Positions 22,559 through 25,093 of a stretch of 25,093 bases of DNA are shown here, one piece after another. The stretch's first letter is position 1. Each line of letters starts with the position of its first letter. Below the pieces are notes generated by a model. The model did not search any database. It was not told the origin of the DNA and worked only from the letters and a program-made list of their open reading frames with translations. Made by a program: the position numbers and the translations under genes. The DNA is from Nitrospirota bacterium (GTDB lineage Bacteria > Nitrospirota > UBA9217), in assembly GCA_023229435.1 (NCBI GenBank), contig JALNZF010000037.1:1-25093 (forward strand). The letters run 5' to 3'.

Positions 22559-23545
22559 ATGGTTGAGAAACCCTGCATTTACTGTGCAAAAGAGGCAAAG
22601 GGTGCAAGAGCTGATTATCATATCCTTCCATATTCTGCTGGAAATATTTCAGATGGCATTATAGATGCAATGATTCTTCCAACGGGTATAGTGTGTGATA
22701 AATGCAATCAGTATTTTGGTTCAAAATTGGAGCCGCATCTTACTGGCCATCCCGATGTTCAATTGTGGCGCGTACTACATGGCATTAAGGGTCGGGCTAA
22801 GACGTTAGAGCATAAGAGTGCGGGGTTAAAGCTATCACAGAAAAAACATAAGATACTGTTAATTGAAGAAAATATAAATCGCGAGCTAATGGTTGAACCA
22901 TTTGGCGTGATAAATATAAAAAGACCATCGCTTAACAAGGTCAATCATGTTCTAATAAGCAGAGCATTACACAAAATAGCTTTCGAGTACGAAAGTAAAA
23001 CCATATTGGATGGTATCGTAGCGATTACAGCAGCCAGGCACAGCTATCATGGAATCATGGCAGATAATAGCATTATCTTATTTGAAGATGAATTAGGGGC
23101 GATTGCTCCGATGAGGACATGTGAACCGCCTGTAATAAAAAGCACAGAGATACTAAATATCGAAAAAAAACATTACATCAATCCAGTGGTTACAGAAATA
23201 ACAAGGAAGCAAATACTCAGTTCAGATTATGATCACATAAGAAAGTACGTGCGGGAGCCACGCCCCAATGAATATAGACCTTATGGCATAGCCCGGGGCG
23301 GGGGTACAGCGGCAAACGTTGCACGAATGTCTTTCAGAGCCTCCGATGATCCGGCCATAGTAGGCCCATCATTTAACAGCTATGTGATTACTCTTCCTGG
23401 TGTGAGATTTGTGGTGACAACCGCGCAAGATCCAAATCTATTGAATTATACACTTGGTCAGATAACACGAGATGGAATGACGGCCTGGATGGGGGCGTCC
23501 GAAGTTTATTGGGACGCAATAGGCAGCGTGATAAAGGAGAGCTGA
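22559..23545 (+). CDS. HNH endonuclease-like protein (HNH_5 type)
   Basis: 328 aa. The N-terminal zinc-knuckle HNH pattern is clear: Cys6-x2-Cys9 (CIYC), His21 (YHILPYSAGN), then Cys46-x2-Cys49-Asn50 (IVCDKCNQYFGSKLE). The remaining ~270 residues match nothing I recognise and may bind DNA or select targets. Codons are AT-rich. ATG 22559 follows GGGAGG; an earlier ATG (22493) would overlap the RM gene by 32 bp. Sitting directly after a Type IIG enzyme on the same strand, it may be an accessory nuclease of the same defence locus or a homing-type passenger. Confidence 0.72.
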   Translation: MVEKPCIYCAKEAKGARADYHILPYSAGNISDGIIDAMILPTGIVCDKCNQYFGSKLEPHLTGHPDVQLWRVLHGIKGRAKTLEHKSAGLKLSQKKHKILLIEENINRELMVEPFGVINIKRPSLNKVNHVLISRALHKIAFEYESKTILDGIVAITAARHSYHGIMADNSIILFEDELGAIAPMRTCEPPVIKSTEILNIEKKHYINPVVTEITRKQILSSDYDHIRKYVREPRPNEYRPYGIARGGGTAANVARMSFRASDDPAIVGPSFNSYVITLPGVRFVVTTAQDPNLLNYTLGQITRDGMTAWMGASEVYWDAIGSVIKES

Positions 23546-23662
23546 GCGAACGTTATGCTGTGACTGGGACGGGGGCACGCGTTATGTGACGAGATGCGAG
23601 TCTAAAAGTCAGCGGGTTAGAGCACAACCAGATAGTTTGAAGGATTTACGGAGGATAAAAAC

Positions 23663-24022
23663 ATGCCGCTGTTTCAAATTAACGGCGCAAAGTTGTCGCT
23701 GACGAGACCGACGAATTTCAATCAGGAAAAAGAAATCCAGGTTCTCATCGAAAAGAACCTCGAAACGGTTTTTAACTGCAGGTTCGTTGCCTCTGAATTC
23801 TCGACCGGGTCGGAACATGCCGGAAGGATCGACACGCTGGCATTGTCGGAAGACAATAACCCCGTTATCATAGAATATAAGGAAGTAGAATCCTCCGAAC
23901 TGATAAGCCAGAGCCTCTATTACCTCTCCTGGATCAAGGACCATCGCGGCGATTTTCAAGTTGCTGCGAATAAGAAACTTGGCGAGAACACCGAGATTAA
24001 CATCTTGGGGCCAGGTCTATAA
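23663..24022 (+). pseudogene. PD-(D/E)XK nuclease-like protein, C-terminally truncated
   Basis: 119 aa. The N-terminal domain MPLFQINGAKLSLTRPTNFN...QVLIEKNLETVFNCRFVASE matches the start of the ~300-aa nuclease family that carries a C-terminal DUF5655-type domain. Catalytic residues Asp57 (GRIDTLAL) and Glu71-Tyr-Lys73 (VIIEYK) are intact. The reading frame stops at 24022 after TEINILGPGL, where the family normally continues with a further ~180 residues. No continuation is visible in the 184 bp to the next gene, so the 3' part was probably lost. A strong ACGGAGGA ribosome site precedes ATG 23663; a short active nuclease is possible. Confidence 0.6.
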
Positions 24023-24206
24023 TGTTGGACATTCGTAAACGGCAGCAGAATTGAGCGTACGATTGGATGAATAGGCCATCTTCTGTGGGCAAAGCAGCAG
24101 CGCCTAAACCGCCGATCGTCGTCATTTTCGGCTGTGGGCTGACATCCAAACCATTGTGGTAAAATTGTATTAGCAACCAATTAATCTCTCGTGAGGGAGC
24201 AACGCC

Positions 24207-24737
24207 ATGAGCAGCATATCCCAAGTAATCGCAATGATCAATCAATTGGAGGCAGACGGCGTCATTGAGCGCTATGCTATCGGGGGTGCGGTGGGCGCTA
24301 CGTTCTACCTTGAGCCGGTCGCGACGCTAGATGTCGATATTTTTATGGTGTTCCGACAAGAGGCTGGCCGGAGTTTGTTGAGCCTACAGCCGATCTTTGA
24401 CTATCTTACTGCACGGGGTGGCGTCATTGAGGGCGAGTATGTCGTCATCGCCGGATGGCCGGTGCAATTTCTCCCGGCCACGAGCCCGCTGGTTGATGAA
24501 GCGCTTGCTGATGCCGTTACGGTGCAGGTGGAGGGAATGCCCGCTCGGGTGTTCACTGCCGAGCACCTTGCCGCTATCGCGCTCCAGCTCGGAAGGCCCA
24601 AGGACAAGGCGCGTTTGCTTCAGTTTGTCGAATCCGGCGAGATCGACACCGAGCGCTTCCAGGCCATCCTCGTCCGGCATGACCTCAATGATAGATGGCG
24701 TGAATTTAAACGGACATTCCTATCGGGTGCGAAATGA
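24207..24737 (+). CDS. Nucleotidyltransferase, AbiEii-like putative toxin
   Basis: 176 aa. The nucleotidyltransferase core is Gly26-Gly27 (AIGGAVGATFY) and Asp42-x-Asp44 (TLDVDIFMVF), followed by GGVIEGEYVVIAGWPVQFLP and the conserved ARVFTAEHLAAIALQLGRPK, where the helix gives the family's conserved KDKAR. This matches AbiEii-type/minimal nucleotidyltransferases, which in known modules modify tRNA or a protein partner. The third acidic residue is not certain (perhaps Asp96). GAGGGA precedes ATG 24207. It overlaps the next gene by 4 bp, which makes the two a coupled pair. Confidence 0.75.
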   Translation: MSSISQVIAMINQLEADGVIERYAIGGAVGATFYLEPVATLDVDIFMVFRQEAGRSLLSLQPIFDYLTARGGVIEGEYVVIAGWPVQFLPATSPLVDEALADAVTVQVEGMPARVFTAEHLAAIALQLGRPKDKARLLQFVESGEIDTERFQAILVRHDLNDRWREFKRTFLSGAK

Positions 24738-24949
24738 CCTTTGATCTCAAACGAATGCTTGAAAGCAAAGAAGCGCTGCGCAGCAAACTTGCCGGCCGCC
24801 CTTTGGCGGAGAAACTCGACATGCTCGACGCGCTACGCGAACGGGCGCTGGCGCTCCGCAAGGCGGCTGGATCCATGCATCATACCGCGGTACGTGAGGA
24901 CCCGGAAAAATACCGGGCCGAAAAAAAACCGGGAAAACGTTCAAAATGA
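24734..24949 (+). CDS. Small partner of the nucleotidyltransferase (putative antitoxin)
   Basis: 71 aa, starting in an ATGA overlap with the nucleotidyltransferase gene. The sequence is MTFDLKRMLESKEALRSKLA followed by RPLAEKLDMLDALRERALAL, two amphipathic helices, and a Lys-rich unstructured tail. No known DNA-binding fold is visible. Small helical proteins of this RMLESKEALR..LAxRP.AEKL type are often encoded directly after such nucleotidyltransferases, so a partner or antitoxin role is likely but unproven. The toxin-first order differs from the usual antitoxin-first arrangement. Confidence 0.65.
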   Translation: MTFDLKRMLESKEALRSKLAGRPLAEKLDMLDALRERALALRKAAGSMHHTAVREDPEKYRAEKKPGKRSK

Positions 24950-25002
24950 GCAGCAGGTAGGTTGCGCCCCATAGACATAATGGTTGACAGTTGAAAATCA
25001 AG

Positions 25003-25093
25003 TGACCTGCCCCTTGCAACGTGGGTTATACTTGGGAACCCAGTTCCCAAATACAGAGCCACACCAAGGAGGCAGGTCATGAAACATTCTATC
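25003..25093 (+). mobile_element. Left end of a probable insertion sequence, cut by the window edge
   Basis: An inverted pair TGACCTGCC (25003-25011) / GGCAGGTCA (25071-25079), extended by CCTTG / CAAGG, folds around an inner perfect hairpin TTGGGAAC-CCA-GTTCCCAA (25032-25050). The right arm contains the AAGGAGG ribosome site and overlaps the start codon of a frame beginning MKHSI at 25079, which runs off the window. Leader structures that hide the ribosome site are typical of transposase genes, notably IS200/IS605 (Y1) types, for which MKHSI-like starts are also known. Only five codons are visible, so the family is uncertain. Confidence 0.45.

Noticed and set aside
22524..23523. ACGCAATAGG repeated at both ends of the HNH gene as an attachment site
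   Set aside because: Only 10 bp, and both copies simply encode the residues DAIG; chance is sufficient.
24023..24206. Minus-strand frames downstream of the truncated nuclease as a new gene
   Set aside because: No recognised domain or ribosome site; more likely junction debris.

Overview
This looks like a chromosomal contig from a Gram-negative, probably anaerobic environmental bacterium. The evidence is an Omp85-type outer-membrane barrel, a periplasmic c-type cytochrome, a two-domain SppA, an hgcAB pair and many dispersed palindromic repeats. Nitrospirota (Thermodesulfovibrionia-like) or Desulfobacterota-like lineages would fit, but the sequence alone does not settle taxonomy. Most genes are moderately GC-rich. 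The stretches at about 2900-4860 and 21600-23550 are visibly AT-richer and carry broken genes, so they look acquired.

Layout. (1) 1-2139: two inverted-repeat elements, a YedA-like DMT/EamA exporter and a class I SAM methyltransferase. (2) 2182-4783, minus strand: a two-helix membrane protein, then an AT-rich patch with an unknown secreted protein flanked by 132-bp direct repeats derived from a GNAT 3' end, a headless GNAT fragment and a frameshifted secreted protein. (3) 4859-8124, the central item: a GNAT gene, then an AbrB-type Cys-Cys regulator with a clear promoter and palindromic operator, then hgcA and hgcB (mercury methylation corrinoid protein and its ferredoxin), then an ICMT-like membrane methyltransferase. 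(4) 8147-12711, envelope and housekeeping: Omp85-like barrel, two tiny lysine-rich proteins sharing a bidirectional terminator, a monoheme cytochrome c, and SppA. (5) 12949-18169, chromate resistance and neighbours: a promoter buried in TGTTACAT palindromes, a small unknown protein, chrB, chrA, a DUF2148 ferredoxin-domain protein, an MFS exporter, and an HD-domain gene interrupted by an in-frame amber codon. (6) 18128-25093, regulatory and defence/accessory end: a tiny zinc-ribbon protein, a CheY-like receiver, an XRE regulator, a Type IIG (Eco57I-like) restriction-modification enzyme, an HNH endonuclease-like protein, a truncated PD-(D/E)XK nuclease, a nucleotidyltransferase/partner pair resembling a toxin-antitoxin module, and the left end of a probable insertion sequence cut by the window edge.

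How the genes may work together. HgcA and HgcB make methylmercury from Hg(II). The upstream AbrB-like protein has two vicinal Cys pairs, and its promoter carries a palindrome at the predicted start of transcription, so it is the obvious candidate regulator. Chromate efflux (ChrA) with its sensor ChrB forms a second metal-related cluster. Two copies of the same ~110-bp dispersed repeat lie in opposite orientation about 12.7 kb apart and bracket everything from yedA through hgcAB to sppA. The last 6 kb resemble a decaying defence island. No tRNA, rRNA or CRISPR array was seen.
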